Part shown: piece after piece, positions 24,304-33,258 of the stretch
How positions within the stretch are numbered: position 1 is the first letter of the stretch
Layout of the letters: every line of letters starts with the position of its first letter
Source of the DNA: CAYYJR01 sp964472305
GTDB lineage: Bacteria > Armatimonadota > Hebobacteria > CAIYQO01
Reading direction: 5' to 3'
Assembly (NCBI GenBank): GCA_964472305.1
Contig: CAYYJR010000012.1
Coordinates: 58,627 to 122,626, forward strand
Length of the DNA: 64,000 nucleotides
Translations under genes and position numbers: made by a program
Notes under the pieces: generated by a model
Told to the model about the DNA's origin: nothing
What the model saw: only the letters and a program-made list of their open reading frames with translations
Database searches by the model: none

Positions 24304-24552
24304 TTATAGCTTTTCCATGTCGCGATAAAATACCGCGTTCTTCTCGATGAATCCCTGCCATCGAGCAGGCACCTCGTCGATGACGAAGATGGCATTCACC
24401 GGACACGCCTCCGCACACGCCCCGCAGTCGATGCATGCGTCGGGATTGATCAGGTGCTGCTCGCCGCCGTCGGAGATGCAATCCACCGGACACACTTCCA
24501 CGCAGGCGCTGTTCTTTACGCCGATACAGGGTTCGCAAATGACATGTGCCAT
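24304..24552 (-). CDS. Ferredoxin with two iron-sulfur cluster motifs (7Fe/8Fe type)
   Basis: The 82-aa protein is a small electron carrier. The N-terminal cysteine pattern CIGVKNSACVEVCP follows the spacing of 7Fe ferredoxins ([3Fe-4S] or altered [4Fe-4S]), and CIDCGACAEACP is a classic [4Fe-4S] motif with the crossing Cys-Pro. The C-terminal tail (WQGFIEKNAVFYRDMEKL) is typical of Azotobacter/Thermus-like ferredoxins. An ideal SD, AAGGAGGTGAT, lies 6-8 nt before the ATG. The gene sits between the two DnaA-box clusters, transcribed away from dnaA. Confidence 0.95.
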   Translation of the reverse strand: MAHVICEPCIGVKNSACVEVCPVDCISDGGEQHLINPDACIDCGACAEACPVNAIFVIDEVPARWQGFIEKNAVFYRDMEKL

Positions 24553-24971
24553 CGCGGCATCACCTCCTTAGTATGCAAGCCTCCGTACGGAATGTCCAGC
24601 GGGCGTACGGTAGCCTGTGCCCGTAGTATAGCAGTCGGTTTCATGCCTGCGTGTCTGCGTGGGGCGTCATCCACCATCCTGCGCGGGAACGAAATTACCC
24701 GTCGTGCGAACAGGCGCTCGGCATCAGTCGCTGGAGTTATTCACAGGTGTTGATATTAAATGTGGACAAGTTTTTTTTGGGCCACTTCAGCAAACATAAG
24801 TACGTTTCTAGCAGATTTTGAGCGTGAAAACATCTCCGTAGCAGGCGTTTTCCCGTATAAAGTGCCTTAAAACGGATTATAAGCCCCTGTTGCCCTCCCC
24901 GACCATCCGCGTTATAATAACAGCACGTACAGGATGAAGATTTCCACAGCCTTACTCACACCTGTGGAAAA

Positions 24972-25290
24972 CACTGTCAGGGCTTTTCCTTAGACCAACT
25001 GCCATCATGTCCCGGCTCGGTTCGGCGTACCAGCGTTATGCACTCTTACCCCGCGAGGGGAGCCATTTATCCAGGTGTATGCCATTGGAGTCTCTGTAAG
25101 TCGGTGCCGAAAACCGGGGACGAATAATCACTTATTTATCACAGTCGGGCTGTCCTGGGGCAGCCTATTCACGGTTCCTATCGAAGTTTCGTCGGCGTTC
25201 CTCCTGTAGTGGCGGATGGTTATGGCGTAACCATACCTTCGCATCTGTGCGTAAGCATCATTGAACCCGATTTTTACTTTGGAGGAACAC
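24972..25290 (+). promoter_or_regulatory. dnaA upstream region
   Basis: This 319-bp stretch precedes dnaA. It holds a DnaA-box-like TTTATCACA (25135-25143), TTTATCCAG near 25065, CTATTCACG near 25167, and a small palindrome GGTTA-TGGCG-TAACC near 25218. The boxes could serve DnaA autoregulation. I cannot point to a convincing -35/-10 pair. Confidence 0.4.
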
Positions 25291-26658
25291 ATGTCGACCG
25301 CGCTGTCGCTCGATGAAATTTGGCCGCAAGCCCTGTCGATTTTACAGCAGACCATCCGCCGCCCGGCCCTCGCCAAGATGATCCAGGAATTGCAACCCCT
25401 GAGCTTCGACGGCCAGGTGCTCTCAATTGGCGTTCCCAGCCTGTATGCCAAAAACTGGCTGGAAGAGAAAGCGGCGCCGCTGCTGGCAAAAAGCCTCTCC
25501 AGTGCGCTGGACGCCTCGATCACCGTGCACTTTGTCGTGAGCCAGCTCACGCTGCACCTGGAGGAAACGGACAGGAGCGAGCAGGTTGTCGTGCGCGGTA
25601 CGAGCCGGGCGGACGATCTCTTCACCTCGCTGCCGCTCAATCCACGCTACACGTTCGAGAACTTCGTGGTTGGCAAGAACAATCAGATAGCCCACGCCGC
25701 GGGCGAGGCCATCAGCCGCGCACCGGCGCGGTCGTATAATCCGCTTTTCATCTACGGCGGTGTCGGGTTGGGAAAAACCCACCTGATGCAAGCGATTGGC
25801 CACGCGGCGCTAAAAAAGAAGCCCACGCTGAAGGTCAATTACGTCTCCGGCGACACCTTCACCTATCACGTGGTTTCCTCCATCCGCGAAGACCGGTTTG
25901 GCGCTTTCCGTGAGGCCTATCGCAACGTGGACATCTGGCTGGTGGACGACATCCAGTTCATCGCCTCGCGCGAGCGCACCGAGTCCGAATTCTTCCAGGC
26001 GTTCAATACGTTGTATGAAACCGGCAAGCAGATCGTCATCTCCTCCGACCGCCCGCCGAAGGACCTGCAGATTCTCGATCCGCGTCTGCGCTCCCGCTTC
26101 GAGTGGGGACTGATGACCGACATCAAGGCACCCGACCTGGAAACCCGTATCGCCATCCTGCAGCGAAAAGTCGCGCAGGAAGGCGCCCACGTACCGGAAG
26201 AGGTGCTGCGCTATATCGCCACGACCATCAGCGCCAACATCCGCGTGCTGGAAGGCGCGTTGGTGAAGGTGCTGGCTGCCAGTTCACTCGCCGGCGAAGA
26301 GATTACCGTACCGCTCGCGATGGAACAATTGCGCGATCATAGCACCATTGCCGGCTCCAAGGCGCTGTCGATTCACGATATCCAGCAACTCGTCATTCAG
26401 CATTTCGGCATCTCACTGGAAGAACTCACCGGTGCGTGCCGTACGCAAAATCTGGTGCTGCCGCGTCAGATCGCCATGTATCTCTGTCGGCAACTGCTCG
26501 ACGCCTCCTTCCCGGAGATCGCGCGCAAGTTCGGCGGACGCGACCACAGCACGGTGATGTATGCGTGCACCAAGCTGGATTCGATTGTGAAGATCGACCG
26601 CCAGGTGCGGGCTATCGTGGGCGAGCTGACTTCCCGCTTGCAGGAAGCCATGAACTAA
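25291..26658 (+). CDS. dnaA: Chromosomal replication initiator DnaA
   Basis: DnaA binds the origin boxes and opens the duplex. The 455-aa protein has domain I (residues ~1-85), a short linker, the AAA+ domain with Walker A GGVGLGKTHL (about 155-164) and Walker B VDDIQFIA, sensor LDPRLRSRFEWG, and the DNA-binding domain with the signature GGRDHSTVMYACTKL near residue 415. The start at 25291 has GGAGG 5 nt upstream; an earlier TTG at 25261 is not needed. dnaN follows after 86 nt. Confidence 0.98.
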   Translation: MSTALSLDEIWPQALSILQQTIRRPALAKMIQELQPLSFDGQVLSIGVPSLYAKNWLEEKAAPLLAKSLSSALDASITVHFVVSQLTLHLEETDRSEQVVVRGTSRADDLFTSLPLNPRYTFENFVVGKNNQIAHAAGEAISRAPARSYNPLFIYGGVGLGKTHLMQAIGHAALKKKPTLKVNYVSGDTFTYHVVSSIREDRFGAFREAYRNVDIWLVDDIQFIASRERTESEFFQAFNTLYETGKQIVISSDRPPKDLQILDPRLRSRFEWGLMTDIKAPDLETRIAILQRKVAQEGAHVPEEVLRYIATTISANIRVLEGALVKVLAASSLAGEEITVPLAMEQLRDHSTIAGSKALSIHDIQQLVIQHFGISLEELTGACRTQNLVLPRQIAMYLCRQLLDASFPEIARKFGGRDHSTVMYACTKLDSIVKIDRQVRAIVGELTSRLQEAMN

Positions 26659-26666
26659 CCCGCGGA

Positions 26667-26686
26667 AGATTCCCGAAAGGGAATCT
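26667..26686 (+). other. Hairpin with GAAA tetraloop between dnaA and dnaN
   Basis: AGATTCCC-GAAA-GGGAATCT is an 8-bp perfect stem capped by a stable GNRA loop, 8 nt after the dnaA stop. No U tract follows, so it may attenuate or protect mRNA rather than terminate it. Confidence 0.55.
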
Positions 26687-26744
26687 GCACAATCCAGTCG
26701 AATGAAGCAACACCAATATTTCGAATCAGACCAGGAGCTGTATC

Positions 26745-27851
26745 GTGAATTTTTCCTGCTCGAAGCGTCAATTTCATGAAGCATTGCAGAGCGTCTCGCG
26801 CGCCGTCGCCACACGCAGCACACTGCCCATCCTCGGCAACGTGTTGATTGAAGCGCAGCAGGGGCAATTGAAGCTCGTGACCACCGACCTGGAGATCGGC
26901 ATGACTTGCACCGTGCCGCTGGATGGCGGTGAATCCGGCGCCGTCACCGTGCCCGAGCGCATCATCCAGGACGTGGTCGGCAATCTGCCCGCCGATGCAG
27001 AGCTGACCATCTCCGCCGACGAGCGCAATTTACTCACCGTCTCCGCCGGCAAATCGCAATATACCATCCACGGGTTGCCCGCGGATGAGTTCCCCGCCCT
27101 GCCGCAAGTGCCGTCCGAGACGGTGCTTTCCATGCCCGGCTCCGTCTTGCGCGACGTGGTGCGCAAGACGCTGTTTGCCGCCAGTACCGACGAAGGGCGC
27201 GTAATCCTCACCGGCTGTTTGCTCACCTGGGATGGCCAGACCGCCACCATGGTCGCCACCGACACGCACCGGCTGGCCGTGAAGCGTGCCGCCGCGGGTG
27301 GAAAATTCTCCCAGCCCGTCGCTGTGATTATTCCCGCGCGCGCGCTGCAGGAATTACTGCGGCTGCTCGGTAACAGCGACGAACCAGTCGATGTGACGGT
27401 CAGCGAAAGCCAGGTGCTCTTCACCTGTGGACATGTGCAGTTGGTATCGCGCCTGATCGAAGGTCAGTTCCCCGCCTACGAGCGCGTGATTCCGCAGGAA
27501 ACGCATAAACGCATGACGATCAATCGTCAGCAATTTTACGAGGCGGTGCGCCGCGCCAGCATCGTCGCCCGCGCCGAGTCCAACAAGATCGTGCTGCGCT
27601 CCATCGACTCGACGCTGACGATCTCCGCCGAAACCGGCGACGTCGGCAAAGCATACGAGGAAGTACCGATCAGCCTGGACGGTGATGTGGTGGAGATTGC
27701 CTTCAACGCCGAATACCTGCAGGACGTGCTGGGCGTGCTGGACAGCGAAACCATCGAACTCGGCCTGACCGGACCGCTCAATCCCGGCCTGATCAAGGCC
27801 GACGGCGAAGCGGATTACCTCTACGTCGTCATGCCGATGCAGATGCTGTAG
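26745..27851 (+). CDS. dnaN: DNA polymerase III beta subunit (sliding clamp)
   Basis: The clamp tethers replicative polymerase to DNA. The 368-aa protein starts MNFSCSKRQFHEALQSVSRAV and keeps the family landmarks TLPILGNVLIEA, LVTTDLEIGM, ATDTHRLAVKR and the C-terminal LIKADGEADYLYVVMPMQ. The start is GTG 26745 with AGGAG 7 nt upstream. It is expressed with or just after dnaA. Confidence 0.98.
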   Translation: MNFSCSKRQFHEALQSVSRAVATRSTLPILGNVLIEAQQGQLKLVTTDLEIGMTCTVPLDGGESGAVTVPERIIQDVVGNLPADAELTISADERNLLTVSAGKSQYTIHGLPADEFPALPQVPSETVLSMPGSVLRDVVRKTLFAASTDEGRVILTGCLLTWDGQTATMVATDTHRLAVKRAAAGGKFSQPVAVIIPARALQELLRLLGNSDEPVDVTVSESQVLFTCGHVQLVSRLIEGQFPAYERVIPQETHKRMTINRQQFYEAVRRASIVARAESNKIVLRSIDSTLTISAETGDVGKAYEEVPISLDGDVVEIAFNAEYLQDVLGVLDSETIELGLTGPLNPGLIKADGEADYLYVVMPMQML

Positions 27852-27875
27852 GCTGATCGGAACGCATCGTCGAAC

Positions 27876-27927
27876 AACAACGCGGGGACGCATGGTGGCG
27901 TAATGCCATCTGCATCCCCGCGTTGTT
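27876..27927. terminator. Bidirectional terminator between dnaN and the DUF4091 gene
   Basis: AACAACGCGGGGA and TCCCCGCGTTGTT form a 13-bp perfect stem around a 26-nt loop that contains a second small stem (GATGGC/GCCATC-like). It lies between convergent stops at 27851 and 27930. Confidence 0.8.
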
Positions 27928-27929
27928 GG

Positions 27930-29594
27930 TTAGCCAACCGCTGCCGCTTTCAGTAATGCGCGTCGAGTAGTGCGGAAGGCGGCGACGTCGGTGGTGTAAT
28001 CGTCGAAGTCGTGTATCAAGCGTGCGGCGATGGCTTGTGCGCGGCGCGGGTGGCGCGCTTCAACCAGGCGTAACAATTCGTAGTCCTGAATGCCTTCGCG
28101 CTGCATTTCCCAGCGGATGGAATCGTGCGGACCGTGCGGGCCGGGGTAGACGACGCACACGTCACCCGACTGTACCGGCCCTTGCGCGGGCAGAAAGCCG
28201 GTGGTGTCGATCTCCGGTATCGGCATGTCCGCCCAGTTGTAGCCCCAGTGCAGATAGCCGGAAGCACCGTAGCGCGCCATGATCCAGAACAGCAACCGCG
28301 GTAATACGCTGTGCTGGTCGATGAAGCGGTTGGCGTAGCGTCCGGTGGGTCCGCAGCAGACGTAGGTCCATACCTGGTCGCCCGCCCGCCGGCGCTCCTG
28401 GAAGAAGGACAGGTTCTCACCCCACGCGCCGAGTTGTGGCACCCAGCAATCGCATGCGCCGACGATGGGACCGTGCAGTGCCTCGATGGTACGGAACTCC
28501 GGCGCATGGCGGCGCATGGCGGCGTAGATCGCCTCATAATCTTCGCGCACGCCACACGGTTCGTCGCGGATGTGCTGCCACCAGCGAGTGAGCCAGTTGC
28601 GTGTGGCCAGGTGGGCGCGCAACCGCGGCAGAAACCACGCGAGCCAGCGCTGTGCCGGGCGCGTCCGTCCTTCATGTAACTCGTAGCGCGCTGTGCCATC
28701 AACCGCGCGGAAGGTATGCACCGCGCAGGCGTAACGGCGGTCGTAGGTGTAGGTAGCCAGGTGATTGCCGACCAGCGTATCCAGTCCCGCCGCCAGCGCC
28801 AATGTGACGAAGCGATCGAACTGCGTCCAATCCAGCGTAATCTCGCCGTCGGCATCCACGCCAACAGCGATCAACTCGTACATCGGCACCACAATGTGCG
28901 TCTGCCGGTGGTCTGCCAGGTTGCGCAGGTACGCCTCCGTCAATTGCCAAAAACGCTCGCTGAACCACGCGCACTCGTGCTGGCGCACTACGGAGGAGAG
29001 CACGAACCAGTTTTCAATGCCGCAGGTGCGCGCCGCCGGCAATTGCGCGGGGTATACGGTCAGCTTCACCGGTAGGCGTACCACGTTACCGTAATAGGCA
29101 ATGGTGATGCGAATCTCGCCGGTGTAGACACCGGGCGGTGTCGCGGATGGGATACGCACCGTCAACCACAGCGCCTGCGTGCGCCCATTGAACAGCGCCG
29201 CGCTGTGGTCGGGATTGTAGTGGTGCGGGTGCGTCTGTGTCTCGCAGACGGGGTAAAGCGGATCGGGATACAACGCGGGCGGCGTGCCCGCCAGCCGCAC
29301 GGGATCGACATCCCACGCCGGCGCGGGTACGTAAGTGTAACCCACCCAGCGTCGTTCGATCTCGATTGTCGCATCGCCGCCGCGCAGTTGCAGCGGCGCA
29401 ATCGTCACGGCGTCGATACCGCAACTCGTTCCCTCGGTGCGCAGCGCAAGCTGTCCGCTGACTACTTCGCCGCGCGCGCCGTCCAGCGCGACTGTCTTGC
29501 GTGCTCCTTTCGGCCGTGCGGTGTCGCGAAACACCTTCTCCAGCGGGTCCGCCGCCCATATGTGCAGCTTGTTCAGCGGAAAGCGTGATGTCAT
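27930..29594 (-). CDS. DUF4091 (GH123-like) glycoside hydrolase-type protein
   Basis: The 554-aa protein has an N-terminal beta domain (residues ~1-175, with IPSATPPGVYTGEIRITI) and a TIM-barrel region containing WWQHIRDEPCG, the acidic Asp-Glu pair typical of GH123/DUF4091 proteins, then GYLHWGYNWADMP and a C-terminal IRWEMQREGIQDYELLRLVEARHP helix region that is a hallmark of DUF4091. These proteins act on glycans but few substrates are known. No signal peptide is visible. It is convergent with dnaN and the last gene of a minus-strand carbohydrate group. Confidence 0.87.
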   Translation of the reverse strand: MTSRFPLNKLHIWAADPLEKVFRDTARPKGARKTVALDGARGEVVSGQLALRTEGTSCGIDAVTIAPLQLRGGDATIEIERRWVGYTYVPAPAWDVDPVRLAGTPPALYPDPLYPVCETQTHPHHYNPDHSAALFNGRTQALWLTVRIPSATPPGVYTGEIRITIAYYGNVVRLPVKLTVYPAQLPAARTCGIENWFVLSSVVRQHECAWFSERFWQLTEAYLRNLADHRQTHIVVPMYELIAVGVDADGEITLDWTQFDRFVTLALAAGLDTLVGNHLATYTYDRRYACAVHTFRAVDGTARYELHEGRTRPAQRWLAWFLPRLRAHLATRNWLTRWWQHIRDEPCGVREDYEAIYAAMRRHAPEFRTIEALHGPIVGACDCWVPQLGAWGENLSFFQERRRAGDQVWTYVCCGPTGRYANRFIDQHSVLPRLLFWIMARYGASGYLHWGYNWADMPIPEIDTTGFLPAQGPVQSGDVCVVYPGPHGPHDSIRWEMQREGIQDYELLRLVEARHPRRAQAIAARLIHDFDDYTTDVAAFRTTRRALLKAAAVG

Positions 29595-29618
29595 GGCAGA
29601 TCCTTTTTCCGTGCTGTG

Positions 29619-30572
29619 TTATCCCAGCAGCGCCGCGATCTCCCGCGCGGCGATGTCGGCGCCGTTGTGATAATGCGCTTCCTCGCGGTGCGCATCTGAT
29701 GCCAGCGTGTCGCGCAGGTGGGCTTCGAGCGCTTCCGGTCCGTCGGCAACGCGCGCGTCGGCAACGCGCCAGTGCTGATCGTCGTAGGCACGCGACCGCG
29801 GGAGGAAAATGGCGGCCACGCCGCAAGCCCGCGCTTCGTGAAACAGGTGATAACCGCCCGCACCCACCACCACATCGACGCCGTGCAACAGTTCCAGCAA
29901 TGGGTAGTGATCCACGCGGCGCGCGGCATCCGCCGATCCTTCCGGCGACGCCAGCCGCAGCGCGGCTTGCGGAGCGGCCCGGTGCAGGCATTTCGTCAGC
30001 ACGCGGAACAAGTCATCCGTCCACACGGCGTCGCTGCTGACCCCGAGTACCACCCGCTCCTCCGTGCCCACCCGCAGGCATGCCCGTGCCGCCGCGCGCG
30101 GTAACAGTTCCGCGGCGTCGCGCAGCAGGATAGGACCGCACGCCCGCGCGCACGGATCGGACGCGGTGTCTTCGGCAAGCAGGATGCGGTCATAGTTCAC
30201 CCAGGCATCCGGGGCGGCGTACGGCGCGCGCAGGTGGCGGTGCACCAAGACTTTGCGGCACGCCAGGGTGGGCAGCACTTCGGTCAGTTCGTGCACGATG
30301 CCACGCGGAAAGACATCGACCACCAGCACGCGTGGATTGAGTTGTCGCAGCAGCGCCGGCACCTCCGCGCGCAGGGTGGCGGGAGTGGGATCGGGCAGGC
30401 GGTGCACGGGGAGCGCTTCGTGTGCCAGCGGCAGGATCAGCGGGGTGGTGACCACCGCCAGCAGGCGCGTGATGCCCCGGGCGCGCAAGCGGCGCAGAAT
30501 GGCGGCCGCGCGCGTGGCATGACCCATGCCGCCGCCGGGCGCATAGTAGAGAATATCAACTGCCGAGTCCAT
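29619..30572 (-). CDS. GT-B fold glycosyltransferase-like protein
   Basis: The 317-aa protein begins with a GT-B/MurG-like nucleotide-sugar loop (DILYYAPGGGMGHATRAAAILRRL) and has a second half with VVVGAGGYHLFHEARACGVAAIFLPRSRAYDDQHWR, where the GAGG-x-H and final DQ resemble the donor-binding site of family 28 enzymes. Donor and acceptor are unknown. Its first 17 nt overlap the 3' end of the upstream Cys/Tyr-rich gene, so the two are probably co-translated. It is 24 nt upstream of the DUF4091 gene. Confidence 0.75.
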   Translation of the reverse strand: MDSAVDILYYAPGGGMGHATRAAAILRRLRARGITRLLAVVTTPLILPLAHEALPVHRLPDPTPATLRAEVPALLRQLNPRVLVVDVFPRGIVHELTEVLPTLACRKVLVHRHLRAPYAAPDAWVNYDRILLAEDTASDPCARACGPILLRDAAELLPRAAARACLRVGTEERVVLGVSSDAVWTDDLFRVLTKCLHRAAPQAALRLASPEGSADAARRVDHYPLLELLHGVDVVVGAGGYHLFHEARACGVAAIFLPRSRAYDDQHWRVADARVADGPEALEAHLRDTLASDAHREEAHYHNGADIAAREIAALLG

Positions 30573-30972
30573 CGCCCGCCGCGGTCACGGTCGCATCCTT
30601 CGCCGACGCCTGGTCGCGGTCGAAGGCACGACGGTCACTGTCGTCGTAGTAGTAACCGGTGTGGTAAGGGTGATATCCGCCGTAATAGCCGCCATAGCTG
30701 GGAAAGCGGTAGTAGGGATCGTTGTCTTGCACGCCGCCCTGGCGCGGGATTTGCCCCTGCCGCTTGCGCGCGCAGGTGGTGCAGACCATACTGCTGCCGG
30801 GTGTGGGCATGTGCGGGGGTACGCCGGCCTCGGTGACGTCTGTTGGCACTGGTGCGTCGGCGGCTACGGCGTGTTCGCCGCAGACTTTTCGACCGCATTG
30901 CGCGCATTGATATTCGGCGATGCTCTCGCAGCGGTGCAGCATGAGAAAGCCGGAATTTTCCTGGCAGCGCAT
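30556..30972 (-). CDS. Small cysteine-rich (B-box-like) and tyrosine-rich protein
   Basis: The 138-aa protein opens with a possible zinc-binding domain: HRCESIAEYQCAQCGRKVCGEH and later VCTTCARK, a pattern resembling B-box or other cross-brace zinc fingers. The second half is a Tyr/Gly-rich segment (residues ~85-110, PYYRFPSYGGYYGGYHP and on), then DSDRRAFDRDQAS. I do not recognise a named family. It lies between a lipoprotein gene (13 nt upstream) and the glycosyltransferase gene it overlaps. Function is unknown. Confidence 0.7.
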   Translation of the reverse strand: MRCQENSGFLMLHRCESIAEYQCAQCGRKVCGEHAVAADAPVPTDVTEAGVPPHMPTPGSSMVCTTCARKRQGQIPRQGGVQDNDPYYRFPSYGGYYGGYHPYHTGYYYDDSDRRAFDRDQASAKDATVTAAGDGLGS

Positions 30973-30985
30973 GGCATCAACCCCC

Positions 30986-31630
30986 TTACTTCGCCTTCGG
31001 TGCGGCGCCGACGCTCATGATCAACGCTGCCTTTTGCAACGGCGTGAGCTTGTCGAAGAGCAATACGCCGAGGGCGTCGGGTTTCACCATGCCGGTGATG
31101 GTGTAGAGCCGCGTGCCGTTCGGATCGTTGATGACGATCTTGCCGTTCTTCGGCTTTACTTTGCCGAGGGTGTTCCCCGTCGGACCATTCACCTTAAAAT
31201 CACCCTCTTTGGGTTTGATTTTCAGGACGATCTCATCTCGCGCGTCTTTCAGGCGATAACCACCTTCTTTGGGGGTGAGTTTATACAGCTTTTTCCCCGC
31301 CGCATCTTTCAGCGTAATCTTGTCTGCCTCGCAGATGACCTTGCCGCGCGCTTGTCCCTTCGGATCGAGCAGCAGGATCTCGTTGCCGGCAATTTTCAGA
31401 CTGCCGTCGGCGCCGGTGCCGGAGAGTTGAAAACCCTTGTCCGTCTGTTTGGTCGCCAGCACGCTGTTGCCTTTGGCATCCACCGCTGCGAAAGACACGC
31501 CGGTGGGGGGGGGGGCGGCAACAACCTGCGCACCGCCGCCATCGTCAGCCTCGGAGGTTTTGCGTGCGGTGGGACAACCCGTGCACAACAGGGCAAGCAC
31601 GAGGGCAAGTGCAATTGAGGTATATTTCAT
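30986..31630 (-). CDS. Lipoprotein of unknown function with a homopolymer tract
   Basis: The 214-aa protein has a signal peptide ending ALVLALLCTGC, with lipidated Cys at about residue 19. The mature part is built of short beta-like repeats: GNSVLATKQTDKGFQL, GSLKIAGNEILLLDPKGQ, KITLKDAAGKKLYKLTPKEGGYRLKD and GKIVINDPNGTRLYTITG, hinting at a repeated beta hairpin. GAGGAGG lies 7 nt before ATG 31630. Just after the signal peptide, an 11-base C run (G run on the plus strand, 31505-31515) encodes Pro-Pro-Pro and could slip. Family unknown. Confidence 0.78.
   Translation of the reverse strand: MKYTSIALALVLALLCTGCPTARKTSEADDGGGAQVVAAPPPTGVSFAAVDAKGNSVLATKQTDKGFQLSGTGADGSLKIAGNEILLLDPKGQARGKVICEADKITLKDAAGKKLYKLTPKEGGYRLKDARDEIVLKIKPKEGDFKVNGPTGNTLGKVKPKNGKIVINDPNGTRLYTITGMVKPDALGVLLFDKLTPLQKAALIMSVGAAPKAK
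31505..31515. repeat. 11-bp poly-G/poly-C tract inside the lipoprotein gene
   Basis: Eleven consecutive G on the plus strand. The reading frame is open at this length; a change of one base would truncate the lipoprotein soon after its signal peptide. Confidence 0.9.
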
Positions 31631-31767
31631 CGCCGACCTCCTCTGGCGGTTCGCCACTGCCGGATGTGGATGGGAGACCGACGCCGCCCGCATCGGGGAA
31701 GCGCCCGAAAATCATCCTATCATGCGTTTTGCCGCCCGTCAAGCAACCGCGATTCGTTATCCTCGTG

Positions 31768-33258
31768 TTACGCTTTCTCGCGCAGCGGGGCCAGCGCGGC
31801 GTAAAGCTGGCGATAACGGCGTTGTGGGGCTAGGTAGGCGTTGGACCAGCCGGGATCGGGCTCCACCGTCTCGGTGACCTGCACGAGGTGGGTGATGGCG
31901 TCTTCCAGCGTGGCAAAGACGCCGGCGGCCACGCCGGCCAGCATGGCCGCGCCCAAGCACACCGCTTCGCGGTTGCGCGGCACTTCCAGCCGGCAGCGGG
32001 TTAGCGCGGCGCGCAGGCGCAGACCCAGCGCCGAGCGCGTGCCACCGCCGGTGACACGCATGGTGTCGAATGGTCCTACCACCTGTTGCAGCACTTCTGC
32101 GTTCAGCGCCAACTCGCACGCCAATCCTTCCAGGATGCCTTTGTAGATGCGCGCGCGGTCGGTGGCGGGCGTCAGTCCGGCGATGACGCCGGTGGCGCGG
32201 GCATCCATGTATGGCGTGCAGGAGCCGATAAGGTGCGGGGTGACCAGCAGGCCGGTGGGCCCGTTCGGCGCCTTCGCTTCCAGCGCGGTATACAGTTCGC
32301 CGTGCGCGCCGCCATCATCCGTGGCGCCCAGCAAATCGCCGAACCATTTCATCATGATGCCGGAGGGGAAAAAGGCTATCGTGATGTAGCGGTTGGGCGC
32401 CACGTGGCAATACGAGTTCAGACTGGCGTTGAGCGCATCGGCGCCCAGGCTGGGCTGCGCACCCACCGCCAGCAGGCACTCGAAAGTGCCGAGGGAATCG
32501 GACACCGCACCCGGCTCGATCGCGCCCACGCCCAGCGCGCCGCACGGCTGATCGTGCCCGCCCACCGCCACCAGCGTGCCGTCGGGCAGTCCCAGCTCGC
32601 TTGCCGCCAGGGGCGATAACCGCCCGGCGACAGTGCCCGCCGGCACCGGGGTGGGCAGTTGCGCCGCGGAGATGCCGGCGAGATATAACAGTTCCTGCGA
32701 CCAGCGCTTGGCCTGCACATCCAGCGCCATAAAACGCGAGCAGAGGGAAAAGTCGAGATAAGGCGGCAGGCCGAACGATTGCAGCAGGTAGTCGCTGATG
32801 GCGGAAAAACGGGCGGCGGCATACCGCGCGGGATCATTGTTGCGCAGCCACTGGATTTTGCTTAACGGGAACATCGCGTGCGGCGACACGCCGGTAATCT
32901 GGAAAATGCGTTCGCGACCGAGCTGGTAGGTCCACCATTCCGCCTCCGCGGCGGCGCGGTTGTCCACGTTCATGATGGCGCTGCCCAATGGTTCGCCTTT
33001 GCCGTTCAATGGGACTAAGGTCTCGCCGTGCGAACTCACGCACATTGCCTCGATCGGGTCATCCTTCGCCTGTGCGGCGACAGTGCGAGTCACCTTCACC
33101 ATCGCCGTGCGAAAGATGCGCGGGTCCATCTCGACCATCGCCGGTCCGATGAAAACCGGCGTGTATTCCTCCGTCGCCTCTGCCAGGATGCCGCCCGTGA
33201 CGCTGAAGACCACCGCCTTGCAACTGCTTGACCCCAGATCGATGCCCAGCAAACTCAT
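31768..33258 (-). CDS. FGGY-family carbohydrate kinase (xylulokinase-like)
   Basis: The 496-aa kinase phosphorylates a sugar or polyol with ATP. LGIDLGSSSCKAVVFS is the N-terminal phosphate loop, GGHDQPCGALGVGA carries the catalytic Asp, and RVTGGGTRSALGLRL is the adenosine motif. Overall it resembles XylB-like FGGY kinases, but the substrate cannot be read from sequence. The start at 33258 has AAGGAG 6 nt upstream. It is upstream of the lipoprotein-glycosyltransferase-DUF4091 group on the same strand. Confidence 0.92.
   Translation of the reverse strand: MSLLGIDLGSSSCKAVVFSVTGGILAEATEEYTPVFIGPAMVEMDPRIFRTAMVKVTRTVAAQAKDDPIEAMCVSSHGETLVPLNGKGEPLGSAIMNVDNRAAAEAEWWTYQLGRERIFQITGVSPHAMFPLSKIQWLRNNDPARYAAARFSAISDYLLQSFGLPPYLDFSLCSRFMALDVQAKRWSQELLYLAGISAAQLPTPVPAGTVAGRLSPLAASELGLPDGTLVAVGGHDQPCGALGVGAIEPGAVSDSLGTFECLLAVGAQPSLGADALNASLNSYCHVAPNRYITIAFFPSGIMMKWFGDLLGATDDGGAHGELYTALEAKAPNGPTGLLVTPHLIGSCTPYMDARATGVIAGLTPATDRARIYKGILEGLACELALNAEVLQQVVGPFDTMRVTGGGTRSALGLRLRAALTRCRLEVPRNREAVCLGAAMLAGVAAGVFATLEDAITHLVQVTETVEPDPGWSNAYLAPQRRYRQLYAALAPLREKA

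Larger units (their letters stand above)
24123..24971. other. oriC: Chromosomal replication origin (oriC), DnaA-box field
   Basis: Two clusters of DnaA boxes flank the ferredoxin gene. Left cluster: TGTGGAGAA at 24162 and 24198, TTGTGCACA at 24238, TTTCCCACA at 24276. Right cluster: TTATTCACA at 24737, TGTGGACAA at 24761, TTTCCACA at 24941, TTACTCACA at 24952, TGTGGAAAA at 24963. Both clusters have AT-rich stretches nearby (24121-24150 and 24750-24920). dnaA and dnaN follow immediately, the usual origin neighbourhood. Two looser boxes (TTTATCACA at 25135 and others) lie nearer dnaA. Confidence 0.85.

Noticed and set aside
24838..24860. Third copy of the 22-bp promoter element inside oriC
   Set aside because: Only CAGGCGTTTTC plus CCC match and no -10 box stands at 17 nt; kept only as a partial match in the finding on that element.
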